A DNA stretch of 64,000 nt from Hyphomicrobiales bacterium (GTDB lineage Bacteria > Pseudomonadota > Alphaproteobacteria > Rhizobiales > Beijerinckiaceae). The stretch is from assembly GCA_017302635.1 (NCBI GenBank), contig JAFLCX010000002.1:737193-801192 (forward strand), written 5' to 3'. Positions 50,401 to 57,214 of the stretch are shown here, piece by piece. Numbering within the stretch: position 1 is the first letter of the stretch; every line of letters begins with the position of its first letter. Made by a program: the position numbers and the translations under genes. The notes beneath the pieces are model-generated. The model searched no databases. It had not been told where the DNA came from and worked only from the letters and a program-made list of their open reading frames with translations.

Positions 50401-50970
50401 CTTTACGCAAACGGCACGCTGCTCGACGATACGATGAACGCGCTGTCGCTGGCGCCGATGCTGACATCGATGGACTATGCTACCTTGAACGGCGGCAACG
50501 GCAACGATCTGCTTGTCGGGCACTCGGGCGGTGAGCGTCTCGATGGTGGCGACGGGAACGACCGTCTGGTCGCCGGAGCGGGCGGATTTGATCAGTTGGT
50601 GGGCGGAAATGGAAACGACACGTTTGTTTTCAATGCTTTGCCAGGCTTCCAGTATCAAATCCTCGACTTTGAGACGACTGTTGGCGAAGACGATACTCTG
50701 GAGATCAGTACAACAGCGCTTGCCGGCTGGCAGGGCAATACAGGTGTGGTTGACCCAAGCCGGTTTGCGGTTACCGCAGATGCTGCGAGCTTCCTCGGTG
50801 GTCCGGATGTTCAGCTGATCTTTGACAATGACGGCTCGAATGGTGGGGGCGGCTCGCTCTACTTTGACAGCGATGGCGCAAACACGGCCAGCGGACGAAC
50901 ATTGCTCGCTGTTCTCGAGAGTGGCGGGGTCATCGGAGGCCTGTCTTCCGACGATATCCGTATCGTTTGA
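41407..50970 (+). CDS. Giant type I secreted RTX/cadherin-like protein (3187 aa)
   Basis: This very large extracellular protein has no signal peptide. From the N-terminus it shows an RTX array (residues about 20-155, GNDxxxxGG nonapeptides), cadherin-like/Ig-like domains (about 245-335), four 97-residue repeats (336-723), a region with VFRDADNDGVLDSNEA like a calcium-binding B-type domain, four long RTX mega-repeats, two further repeated RTX-containing modules, and a serralysin-like C-terminus (YFDSDGANTASGRTLLAVLESGGVIGGLSSDDIRIV) that is the type I secretion signal. It most likely acts as an adhesin or S-layer-like matrix protein. No catalytic domain was recognised. Confidence 0.9.
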   Translation: MSSTQEIIRKLLVGTDNDDVFRTGSAADEIRAGKGNDRIDSGNGDDLVLAGEGNDVVNAGNGNDVVFGGEGNDTIDGGNGDDRLLGEAGADVISGGNGNDEIDGGSDDDRLTGGNGNDLILGGAGADILDGGNGNDNLDGGAGSDNVSGGSGNDRLIFDHTSNAGGVDVYSGGSGNDSLVLRVSGETAASAAFQSQLAALTGQIAARGTGNGSFASLGLTVSSVESVTVEIVGGGSNGAPTGTPNAVLAPGTEDNVYTVLKSALLQGISDPDGDPLTITGLTVSGGGIVTDNGGSFSITMPPNFNGSVTLNYNVSDGRGHVLPASQAFTITSVNDGPTGPATGTLSDGTEDVARPITAAELLAGFSDVDGGTLSISTISATNGTITGDAASGYTFTPAANYNGPVTLSYTVIDGQGGSVDATRTFSLASVNDGPTGPATGTLADGTEDVARPIAAAELLAGFSDVDGGTLSISTISATNGTITGDAASGYTFTPAANYNGPVTLSYTVIDGQGGSVDATRTFSLASVNDGPTGPATGTLADGTEDIARGITAAELLAGFSDVDGGTLSISTISATNGTITGDAASGYTFTPAANYNGPVTLSYTVIDGQGGSVDATRTFSLASVNDGPTGPATGTLADGTEDIARGITAAELLAGFSDVDGGTLSISTISATNGTITGDAASGYTFTPAANYNGPVTLSYTVIDGQGGSVDATRTFSLASVNDAPEQLVFSADIVVEGANVVPADSEGAVIGVMSGVDPDGGALNYSVVNDTRFIVEGNVIRLAPGVSLSETAGPIAIEIAATDAGNASTNITVNLVVLSDVGGNAHDGYIAGATVFRDADNDGVLDSNEARTTTDADGNFRLFGGSGPLVLTGGTDISTGLAFAGIMRAPSGSTVVSPLTTLVAAVLDANPTTTLEAANSTVLSALGLPANIDLKSYDPIAASLSSDPAVSGAGAQAIAAAVQIQSTIVQASAVIDGASGAAATTAIIQNAVVGQLAAQIVGAGSNPIDLSNTALLSNVLTSAAQQVSTEVPAAAVNTSAVTAVVADVVQVIAAGNTFIDSAASTNSGTDLLLALAQAGAVAQNESTAALSNAGQTGNSGTIVSDFTGTNLENNINSQATGDVIGPNAGDTINGTAGADTLFGYGGNDTLNGLGANDLLDGGEGDDVLDGGDGNDTLIGGTGNDVIRTGNNIGGFGGVDNVNSGAGNDTIDFVGGTTGFFELRYDHALTGIDATIGNDTGTIVERGGIGTDTLQNLNVINGDIGGVQIFGTAQGDTFTINQTDVSDTVNVRAGGGNDTITNTGTGFVRADYRGATTGITVNLSLASGQVINDGFGGTDTLVGVTEIGGTFQTDSFIGSSGNDRFRPYGGNDTIDGGAGFDRVRYDRPEISGLNVNLTTGIVTGTFSGAAFTQTLTSIEYIRGSFGNDIIKGSIASERFDGRGGNDVFVYTGGNDVITDFQAGAASASQINVGAFGSINSFAALQAIASQVGANTVLTFSPGNTLTLNNVTLSTLNEGDFIFGNGGLLLNGTAVNDTLNGTPGNDVINGFDGSDTINAGDGDDVINAGSNVGGVTGFDNIRSGGGNDQISFISAGTGYFELIYDYAAQGIDVSINGASGTVTELGGIGTDTLLNLDQIDGNIGGLGITGSSMADTFTVSLSDATDFLQVRAGAGNDSIVNNGVGFVRADYRSSASGINVNLGLASGQVINDGFGNTDTLVNVQEISGSNHADTIIGSSGNDRFILNGGNDTVDGGAGFDRVRYDRPGFADLNVDLTTGVATGTWNGAQFTHTLASIEHIRGTSGNDTIRGSVASERFEGRGGNDLFVFNGGNDVISDFSAGPGLGDRIDLTDFPDVRNLANVMAIASQQGTDTVLSFSGGHSLTLSNIAMGSLTADDFIFSTVGQVINGTAGNDTLNGTAFDDTFNAGAGNDTINADAGNDFINPGDNAAGGFDNITSGSGNDTISFQDAVTGFFELRYNNHAINGINAVINGANGTVTEIGGIGVDTLTNLDKINGAIGGLSIVGTSQSDSFSVTASDTTDAFYVFAGGGNDTIALNGPGFLRADYRNAGAGITANLSLATGQVINDGFGGTDTLIGITELGGTNFADNITGSSGNDSFRTYGGNDTINGGAGFDRARYDRNEITGLNVNLSTGTATGSWSGAAFTHSLTSIEHVRGSFGNDIITGSAASERFDGRGGSDTFIYNGGLDVITDFVAGAASGSQINLAAFPTVIDFAALQAIASQQGANTVLTFSAGDTLTLNNVTLAALTADDFVFATGSNTINGTSGPDLLNGTAGADIINGFAGSDTINAGAGDDIINAGSNNSPGGEFDTIRTGSGNDTISFAGAGDGFFDVRYDDGLSPNGINATINDLTGTIVKNGGVGTDTLTDVGVINGNTGGLQIFGTATADTFVINQAQSSDFVAIRPGGGNDTITNNGVGFVRVEYREALGGVSINLSLASGQVINDGSGGTDTLVGVQEVGGSTGFADTIIGSSGNDRFRMFGGNDTVDGGAGFDRVRYDRSEFGNLVVNLTTGSAFGTYSNVAFTHTLTSIEHVRASFGNDILIGSTASENWEGRNGSDTFVYNGGTDVITDFSAGIGVGDVLNLSSLSGVSSANILTFGTQVGANAVFDFGSGNTVTLNNVTLANMVADDFSFTAPVYATPGDDDLSLTAGPDFFSAGAGNDIVRGLGNNDTIFGNTGNDTLFGDAGFDHLEGGPGNDTINGGSDTDAARFTANGGATARYSTSVVNDVISINLTENNITQTVFQLTRLPSGEWQVVDVRPGSPEGTDILATDVETMIAQIVGQPHNIQIPLQVQVSDPLLLGLTAHGTYLGDVLDAQALRPSLTTMDAATLNGGYGNDTLTGHAGWNFLNGGEGNDTLIGGGGLDFAQYSMTMSSTSTFSYSVVNSNLFRVNLVEQGGGTTPVFEMERLANGGWQVTDLRSGSPLGVDQLAPDIENIQFQGVHDPMSGPPPVGPMPFLQLAVQIDMSSSMPPSLYANGTLLDDTMNALSLAPMLTSMDYATLNGGNGNDLLVGHSGGERLDGGDGNDRLVAGAGGFDQLVGGNGNDTFVFNALPGFQYQILDFETTVGEDDTLEISTTALAGWQGNTGVVDPSRFAVTADAASFLGGPDVQLIFDNDGSNGGGGSLYFDSDGANTASGRTLLAVLESGGVIGGLSSDDIRIV
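42412..43575 (+). repeat. Four tandem 291-bp repeats inside the giant RTX gene
   Basis: Four 291-bp units (97 codons each) start at 42412, 42703, 42994 and 43285. Each begins with GPTGPATGTL and contains AAELLAGFSDVDGGTLS and YTFTPAANYNGPVTLSY. Units 3 and 4 appear identical, while units 1 and 2 differ at a few positions. The number of copies is likely to vary by recombination. Each unit encodes one cadherin-like extracellular domain. Confidence 0.93.
44799..49390 (+). repeat. Four roughly 1.13-kb RTX mega-repeats
   Basis: Four diverged units begin near 44799, 45991, 47122 and 48251, each about 1130-1190 bp. Each has an RTX stretch, then FFELRY, GGIGTDTL, GFVRADYR, SLASGQVINDG(F)GGTDTL, SSGNDRFRxxGGNDTIDGGAGFDRVRYDR, SIEHxRGSFGNDI, and an NDVITDF closing segment. 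This is a higher-order duplication of a whole calcium-binding module. Confidence 0.88.
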
Positions 50971-50984
50971 GCTGTGCTGAATGT

Positions 50985-51020
50985 ACGCGCTCGCCAGCCG
51001 TCAAGGGCAGGTGAGCGCGT
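50985..51020 (+). terminator. Stable hairpin after the giant RTX gene
   Basis: ACGCGCTCGCC (50985-50995) pairs with GGTGAGCGCGT (51010-51020) over 11 bp with one G-U pair. The following sequence is not a clean T-tract. It may be a terminator or a 3' stabilising structure 14 nt after the stop codon. Confidence 0.5.
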
Positions 51021-51108
51021 GCTCCACGTAAAAATTTTAAAGTATTTGATATCTGAGTAGGCCGGACGAGAATTTCATCGTTGCCATGATTGGCTCGGAG
51101 CCGCGTCG

Positions 51109-51939
51109 GTGAGGCACAAACTCACTTTTTTCGCCTCAAGCGTTGCTGTGCTCCTTTTCGTCCTCGGAGCCTTAATCATTATTGCGCTGATCTATCAGAA
51201 CCGATCGGATCGTGACGCCGTTGCATCCGCCGAGCGAGAGAAAGCCGCCGCTGCGCTGAAATTGAAGGAAACCGAAGCCCGTCTTCCCGAAGCTTTCCTG
51301 GCGCCTGTTCTGCCGGGCAAAATTGAAAATCGCGAGGTGCGTGATCCGGATCTGCAGCGGCAATTCCTGCCGTCAACTCGGTCTCCCGATCTGGCGTCCT
51401 CAGCCAATACATGCATCAATCGTGAGCTAGAACAGCTGAATGCCAAGGTCGTAGATTATCGCGCCGGCTTTACAGAACTGAATGAGGCGCGTGAGAACGC
51501 AAACAAGATCACTTTGGTCCGCATCGACTGGAAGCTTCGTTGTGATGAACTTGTATTGAATGTGTCCGGAGAGGTTCGACACCCTTCATTCGGAAACTTC
51601 TCGATATCGATTGATCATCAATCGGATCAAGGCATGCGACTGCGCCGAATCGATATTCGGCACAAACCGGGGCAGATGACCGGCTTGCGGCTCTCGGCGA
51701 TCGAAATGCGCGCGACCGAGCAGAGGCGAGGGCAAGTGCTGAGTTCAGGGATATTGAATGCCGATTCTGGTTCCATCGGCTATGATGCCAGCACAATATC
51801 GGATCAAGCCGCGAGCGATGCTTCCGTACTCTATCACAACAGCGACTGGCTTGACCTTGGGTTTCGAAGGGCTGAGAAACGCTATCTGCTCTCGGTGGAG
51901 CTGCCGATTGTCGGCACAGCCCGGCAAAGTGCCAACTGA
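51109..51939 (+). CDS. Membrane-anchored protein of unknown function in the T1SS island
   Basis: I do not recognise this 276-residue protein. It has an N-terminal hydrophobic helix (LTFFASSVAVLLFVLGALIIIALIY), then a predicted coiled-coil segment (REKAAAALKLKETEARLPEAF), and a long polar region with two cysteines (CINRELEQLN and KLRCDELVL) that could form a disulfide outside the cytoplasm. The C-terminal half is strand-rich. It starts at GTG with GGAG 8 nt upstream. It lies between the giant RTX gene and tolC, so a role in secretion or anchoring is possible. Confidence 0.65.
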   Translation: MRHKLTFFASSVAVLLFVLGALIIIALIYQNRSDRDAVASAEREKAAAALKLKETEARLPEAFLAPVLPGKIENREVRDPDLQRQFLPSTRSPDLASSANTCINRELEQLNAKVVDYRAGFTELNEARENANKITLVRIDWKLRCDELVLNVSGEVRHPSFGNFSISIDHQSDQGMRLRRIDIRHKPGQMTGLRLSAIEMRATEQRRGQVLSSGILNADSGSIGYDASTISDQAASDASVLYHNSDWLDLGFRRAEKRYLLSVELPIVGTARQSAN

Positions 51940-51970
51940 CCTCAGGGCTGTGCGGCTTGTGCGCCACGGT

Positions 51971-51990
51971 GGTTAATAATCGTTAACCAT
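51971..51990 (+). promoter_or_regulatory. CtrA-like site upstream of the T1SS tolC
   Basis: GGTTAATAATCGTTAACCAT contains an inverted GGTTAA/TTAACC pair and a TTAACCAT half-site. It resembles the CtrA recognition sequence TTAA-N7-TTAA, with a spacer of six. It lies about 87-106 nt before the tolC-like start codon. Confidence 0.45.
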
Positions 51991-52076
51991 GTTGCATCTC
52001 TGCATCAATTTTAGCGTATATGGAGTTGCAGCTGTTACATTGTTCCCGTATTTACGAATTGTTTATGGAGAATCTT

Positions 52077-53459
52077 GTGCGTTTTTCGATCGGTATCAGT
52101 TTAGCCATTTTGATGGCTGGCGTTTTGCCGGCCGGTGCTCAAGGCGAATTGTCGCTTGAGCAGGCGATCCGTCATGCCGTTACGACCAATCCGCGCATCA
52201 AGGAAGCCGCAGCCAATCGGCGAGCCACCGACATGGAAGTTCGCCAGGTTCAGGGGGCGCTGCTGCCGCAGGTGCGTCTTCAGGCGGAATACGGCTCCGA
52301 GCGTTCGCGGCGGTTCGACGGAGTGCGCGCGGCTGGTGCCAATGATCCTCGAAAAGCGGGCGGAGAGGCCAGCGTTGTCGTCACGCAACTGCTGTACGAT
52401 GGTTTTGCGACCGTCAATCAGATTTATCGACAGATCGCGCGCTCGGATGCTGCCGCTTGGCGGACGTTTGAGCGTAGCGAACTCGTGGCGCTCGATACGG
52501 TCGAAGCGTATCTCGATATCCTGAGGTATTCACATTCGATTGCGCACGCCAATGCCAACATTTCGGCTCACGAGGTCCTTTCCAATAACGTGTCGCAGCG
52601 GTTTGCCGGCGGACGCGCCGGGCGCGGTGACGCAGAGCAAGTGCGGGAGCGACTGAATTCGGCTCGCGCCGTGAAAGCTGATCTGCAAATCCGTCTGGAC
52701 GAGGCCAGAGCGGCGTTTCGACGCTCGGTCGGGCTTGAGCCGCGCCGGCTTGGGCCTGCCAAACGTCTCTCGGGCCTGCCCCGTTCGCGGCAGGAAGCTC
52801 TGGACAAGACACTGGCTGCCAATCCCTCGCTGCGTGCAGCAAGCTCTGATGTCACGGCTGCCGAGCGGGAGTTTGATGCGTCGAGCGGGGCGTTTGGTCC
52901 CCGTGTTTCTCTTGAAGGGCGTGCCAGGACCGGCAGGGACTCTGGCTTCATCGCCGGTGGATTCGACGAGGCCTCTGCAAAGGTCCGGATGGATTGGAAC
53001 ATCTTTTCCGGTGGAACTGACTCCGCGCGGCGGAACGAACTCGCCGAGCGTATTTACGAAAACCGATTCCGCATGGACGCTCTTCGTCGTTCGGCGTTTG
53101 AATCGGTCGATCGCGCATGGGGCGCCAGAGAGCATTCTGGCGCCAGAATCAACGCCCTCATGGGTCAGGTGACTGCTGCGCAGCAAGTCGTGCAAGCCTA
53201 TCGCGGCGAGTACGAACTGGGGCAGAGGACGCTCCTCGACCTGCTCAACGCTGAAAATGCCATGTTCAACGCCAAGCTGTCTCTCGAAGCGGCTCGGGTC
53301 GTCGCGGTGTTTTCAGATTATCAATTGCTCGCCACTTCTGGGCAGTTGCTGTCCCAGCTTCGTATCAACCGCCCCGCAGATGCCGCGTTGCGAACAGATG
53401 CGCAGCGTGGTGCACTCTCAGGTCTGAATGTGCAGCTGCCGCGCGGAGCAGTCGAGTAA
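52077..53459 (+). CDS. TolC-family outer-membrane channel of a type I secretion system
   Basis: This 460-residue protein belongs to the TolC outer-membrane factor family. After a signal peptide (RFSIGISLAILMAGVLPAGA) come two repeats with helical coiled coils and the family motifs LSLEQAIRHAVTTNPRIKEA, VVTQLLYDGFAT and YELGQRTLLDLLNAENAMFNA. A GTG at 52077 has GGAG six nt upstream and gives the better signal peptide; ATG 52065 and a start at 52020 are alternatives. With the next two genes it forms a complete secretion conduit for RTX proteins. Confidence 0.9.
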   Translation: MRFSIGISLAILMAGVLPAGAQGELSLEQAIRHAVTTNPRIKEAAANRRATDMEVRQVQGALLPQVRLQAEYGSERSRRFDGVRAAGANDPRKAGGEASVVVTQLLYDGFATVNQIYRQIARSDAAAWRTFERSELVALDTVEAYLDILRYSHSIAHANANISAHEVLSNNVSQRFAGGRAGRGDAEQVRERLNSARAVKADLQIRLDEARAAFRRSVGLEPRRLGPAKRLSGLPRSRQEALDKTLAANPSLRAASSDVTAAEREFDASSGAFGPRVSLEGRARTGRDSGFIAGGFDEASAKVRMDWNIFSGGTDSARRNELAERIYENRFRMDALRRSAFESVDRAWGAREHSGARINALMGQVTAAQQVVQAYRGEYELGQRTLLDLLNAENAMFNAKLSLEAARVVAVFSDYQLLATSGQLLSQLRINRPADAALRTDAQRGALSGLNVQLPRGAVE

Positions 53460-53565
53460 TCCCCTCGGGCCTCTTAACTTTATAATTTGGTTTGTCGGCT
53501 GCTGTTGGTTTTTTTGTCAACAGGCAGAGATAATTAGACTATGAAGAGCATGTTTCTATCGATTG

Positions 53566-55716
53566 ATGGATATTGTGATGCTGGACCAAGCGCGAACCGA
53601 CACTTTGCTCGAAGCGCTCTTGTGTGTCGCCGCTTTCCATGGACGGGCCGTCAGCCGAGACGTTGTCTTGTCCGGGTTGCCTCTGGAGGGCAAACCGCTG
53701 TCCGCAGCCTTGTTTGCACGGGCAGCGCAGAAAGCCGGGCTTGAATGTGAAATCGTTCAGCGCTCGTTCGATGAAATCTCGCCGATCGTGTTGCCCTGTA
53801 TTGTCTTTGGCCAGAAGGGCGCCGCAGTTTTCAGCAAATATGACGAGGAGTCCCGACAGGCGACCATCATCGAATTTCTCCCCGATGGTTCTGCGACTGT
53901 CCTGATTTCGAAGGAAGAGGCGCAGACGAGTTTCTCCAGATTTGCAATTCTGCTTCGCCCGCCAACCGAACAGGCCAAGGACTCGCGTGCGAAGGAAAGC
54001 TTCCGTTGGTTCAAGTCTGTTGTTCAGCGTTTTCGCTCGAACTATGCGCACATTGCCGTCGCATCGCTGCTATTGAATGTCCTCGCGCTTGCCTTCCCCC
54101 TGTTCACGATGGCGGTCTATGATCGCGTGTTGCCCAACTATGCGATCGCATCCATGGTCGCTTTGTCGATTGGGGTGCTTATCGCGATCGGCTTTGATTT
54201 TTTCATCCGGATCACAAGATCGCGCATGATCGATCTGACGGGTAAGCAAGCAGATGTCGTTCTGGCGTCGCGGATTTACGAGCATATCCTCAATGTTAGA
54301 ATGAAAAACAGACCGACTCGGGTCGGAGTTCTGGCGAATCAGATCAGGGATTTCGACTCCGTTCGAGAGTTTTTTACATCGGCAACACTGATTGCTGTCA
54401 CCGATATCTTCTTCGCTTTCCTCTTTGTCATTGTGCTTTATATTATCGCCGGGCCGCTCGCGTTCATACCATTGCTTCTTGTGCCGTTTGTTGTCGGTGT
54501 CGGCTTGTTTATCCAGAAGCCGCTGGACAGTGCCATGCGCGCCTTTCAAGGCGAAGCATCGGCCAAGCATGGCATTCTGGTCGAGTCGCTCAATGGTCTT
54601 GAAACGATCAAGGTCATGGGTGCGCAGGCGAGCATGCAGGCCAGCTGGGAGCGGTCGGTCGCCGCATCCGCGCGTGCGGGCGAGGATGTGCATTACTGGT
54701 CGTCACTGGCCCTCACTTTATCGAACTCGCTCCAGCAACTCGCATCCTTGCTGATCATGATCGCTGGGGTGTATCTGGTCATGACGAATGCGATCACCGT
54801 CGGTGCGCTTGTGGCAGCAAATATGCTGGCCGGCCGGGTTCTTTCTCCCCTCACGAATATTGCGGCCATGTTGGCGCGCGCCAACCAGACCATGATTTCG
54901 CTTCGCGCGATCGATGATATCATGGGGCTTGAAACCGACAAGCCGGTTGATCGTGTGATGACAGCACGCAAGGTTGAAAACGGATCGCTTGAATTCGATC
55001 AGGTCAGTTTCACCTATCCGAATGCCGCCAAACCCGCGCTTCAGAACATCTCGTTCCGGATCCAGCGCGGCGAACGCGTTGGCATCGTGGGCAAGATCGG
55101 TTCCGGCAAGACCACGATCGGTCGACTGTTGATCAATCTGTATTCGCCGGAGACCGGCCGTATCCTCATCGATGGGGCTGATCAACGCCAGTTTGATCCG
55201 GTCGACTTGCGGAAAGACATTGGATTTGTCTTGCAGGAGGCTGATCTTTTTCACGGGACGATGCGTCAGAACATTGCCCTCGGCAAGCCGGACGCCACCG
55301 ATGAGGAAATCATCCAGGCCGCGCGCTTGGCAGGTGTCGACGCGTTCGTCGCACAACATCCGCAGGGCTACGACATGATCATTGCCGAGGGTGGGCGCTC
55401 GCTCTCGGGTGGTCAGCGCCAGTCCGTCGCGCTGGCACGTGTCCTTTTGCGGCGTCCGCCGATCCTGTTTCTGGATGAACCGACCAGCGCGCTGGATGTA
55501 TCGAGTGAGGCCGAGTTCTGCCGTCGGTTGGATGACATGCTCGGACGCGACACGACATTTCTGGTCTGCACGCATCGCGTTTCCTTGCTGACTTTCGTCG
55601 ATCGGCTGTTGGTCTTTGAAAACGGCCGTCTTGTTGCCGATGGCCCCAGGGACAAGGTTCTTGCGGCCATGAGCGGGCAGGGTGGCGGCAAACCGAAGGT
55701 GGCGAGCGGTGCATAA
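53566..55716 (+). CDS. Type I secretion ABC exporter, LapB/LssB-like
   Basis: This 716-residue inner-membrane ABC exporter has an N-terminal C39-like domain (residues about 1-130) lacking the catalytic Cys-His pair, six membrane helices, and an ATPase with Walker A GKIGSGKT (509-516), signature LSGGQRQSVALAR, Walker B ILFLDEPTSALD and H-loop CTHR. The C39-like domain in this family recognises unfolded RTX substrates instead of cleaving leaders. ATG 53566 is the likely start. It overlaps the HlyD gene by 8 nt. Confidence 0.93.
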   Translation: MDIVMLDQARTDTLLEALLCVAAFHGRAVSRDVVLSGLPLEGKPLSAALFARAAQKAGLECEIVQRSFDEISPIVLPCIVFGQKGAAVFSKYDEESRQATIIEFLPDGSATVLISKEEAQTSFSRFAILLRPPTEQAKDSRAKESFRWFKSVVQRFRSNYAHIAVASLLLNVLALAFPLFTMAVYDRVLPNYAIASMVALSIGVLIAIGFDFFIRITRSRMIDLTGKQADVVLASRIYEHILNVRMKNRPTRVGVLANQIRDFDSVREFFTSATLIAVTDIFFAFLFVIVLYIIAGPLAFIPLLLVPFVVGVGLFIQKPLDSAMRAFQGEASAKHGILVESLNGLETIKVMGAQASMQASWERSVAASARAGEDVHYWSSLALTLSNSLQQLASLLIMIAGVYLVMTNAITVGALVAANMLAGRVLSPLTNIAAMLARANQTMISLRAIDDIMGLETDKPVDRVMTARKVENGSLEFDQVSFTYPNAAKPALQNISFRIQRGERVGIVGKIGSGKTTIGRLLINLYSPETGRILIDGADQRQFDPVDLRKDIGFVLQEADLFHGTMRQNIALGKPDATDEEIIQAARLAGVDAFVAQHPQGYDMIIAEGGRSLSGGQRQSVALARVLLRRPPILFLDEPTSALDVSSEAEFCRRLDDMLGRDTTFLVCTHRVSLLTFVDRLLVFENGRLVADGPRDKVLAAMSGQGGGKPKVASGA

Positions 55717-57025
55717 GGACGATTTTTCCTATGCGAACGATATCCGCGCCGCGATCGATTTGCGGACTCCGCGGACCTATGTCCTGCTCATCCGGGTTTC
55801 TGTCGCCATGTTTCTGGTGGCGCTGATCTGGGCCTATTTCGCTGTGCTGGATGAGGTGACGCGCGGTGATGGTCGCGTGATTCCTTCGCGGCAGATGCAG
55901 GTCATCCAGCCGCTCGAGGGCGGCCTTGTCGAAAGGATCAATGTCCGTGAAGGCGCTGTCGTCCGCCACGGCGACGTTCTGATGCGGATCGACGATACGA
56001 ATTTTGCGGCGCAGCTCGGTGAAATCAGAGAACGGCGCGTCGCTCTGGCGGCGCGCGTTTCCCGGCTTCGCGCAGAGGCGGCGGGTGCCAATGAGCTTGT
56101 TATGCCAGCCGATATCGCAACAGCCGCCCCGCGAACGGTCGAGGCAGAACAGAGCCTTTTCGATGCGCGGCAACGCAAGCTGAGGCAGGATATTGAGGTT
56201 CTCGATCAACAGGTTGCGCAGAAAAAGGCTGAAATTCAGGAACTGAACGCGCAGGACGGGCGCCTGAGCAGCAGCCTCGAATTGCTCAATCGGGAGCTCG
56301 GCATCACGCGCCGCCTCTTTTCCCAGCGTGTCGTTCCGGAGATCGAGATGCTCCGCCTCGATCGGCAGGCGGCGGAGATGAACGGCCAGCTGCAAGTGGT
56401 GCGTGCGAGCATCCAGAAGGCGGAAGTCGGAGTGCGCGAAGCTCAGGCTCGCCGCGATAACGCCAATTCCACGTTCCGTGCGACAGCCGAAGAGGAACTG
56501 GCAAAGACGTTTGGTGATCTCAGCGTTGTCGAGGAAACGATACGCGCGGCGCAGGACAGGGTTCGCCGGACCGACCTGAGATCTCCGGTTTATGGCATTG
56601 TCAACAAGGTGAACGTAACAACGATCGGCGCCGTGGTTCAGCCGGGGCAGGCGGTGATCGAGATCGTTCCGCTGGAAGACACATTGCTGGTCGAGGGCAA
56701 CATCCGGCCGGCCGATATTGCCTTCATCCGCCCCGGTCAGGAAGCGGTTGTCAAAATTACAGCTTATGATTCAACGATTTATGGCTCTTTGAGAGGCAAG
56801 GTCGAGCGGATTTCCGCCGATACGATCACGACCGAGCAGAAGGAGACGTTTTTCCGTGTGGTTGTGCGCACCGAGAAAAGTCACCTTGGTTCTGAAACGT
56901 CGCCGCTGCCGATCATACCCGGGATGGTCGGAAGCGTGGAAATTCTCACCGGCCGCAAGAGCGTGCTGGCCTATATCCTGAAGCCGGCCCGAAAAGTCAT
57001 GTCCGAGGCCATGCGCGAGCGCTGA
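55709..57025 (+). CDS. HlyD-family periplasmic adaptor of type I secretion
   Basis: This 438-residue membrane-fusion protein bridges the ABC exporter and TolC. It has one N-terminal membrane helix (TYVLLIRVSVAMFLVALIWAYFAVL), a lipoyl domain (IQPLEGGLVERINVREGAVVRHGDVLMRID), a long coiled-coil region, and a beta-barrel domain with RSPVYGIVNKV and TIGAVVQPGQAVIEIVP. The GTG at 55709 overlaps the ABC gene; a GTG at 55682 is an alternative. Confidence 0.93.
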   Translation: MHKDDFSYANDIRAAIDLRTPRTYVLLIRVSVAMFLVALIWAYFAVLDEVTRGDGRVIPSRQMQVIQPLEGGLVERINVREGAVVRHGDVLMRIDDTNFAAQLGEIRERRVALAARVSRLRAEAAGANELVMPADIATAAPRTVEAEQSLFDARQRKLRQDIEVLDQQVAQKKAEIQELNAQDGRLSSSLELLNRELGITRRLFSQRVVPEIEMLRLDRQAAEMNGQLQVVRASIQKAEVGVREAQARRDNANSTFRATAEEELAKTFGDLSVVEETIRAAQDRVRRTDLRSPVYGIVNKVNVTTIGAVVQPGQAVIEIVPLEDTLLVEGNIRPADIAFIRPGQEAVVKITAYDSTIYGSLRGKVERISADTITTEQKETFFRVVVRTEKSHLGSETSPLPIIPGMVGSVEILTGRKSVLAYILKPARKVMSEAMRER

Positions 57026-57214
57026 TTCACTCAAATTTGACCCCATTTGAGAACCGGGCGCAAAGCATAGGAATGGATAGAAACGGGTTCGCCCGCGGGA
57101 TTAATCTGCTTTCGATCTCTCCATGTCATCGTCTGAACCTGGGCGAGAGACAGCAGGAACGCTGAACTTCCAGAGCCGGAACGGCCATCGCCCTTGGGAA
57201 ACAGGTGGCGTAAC

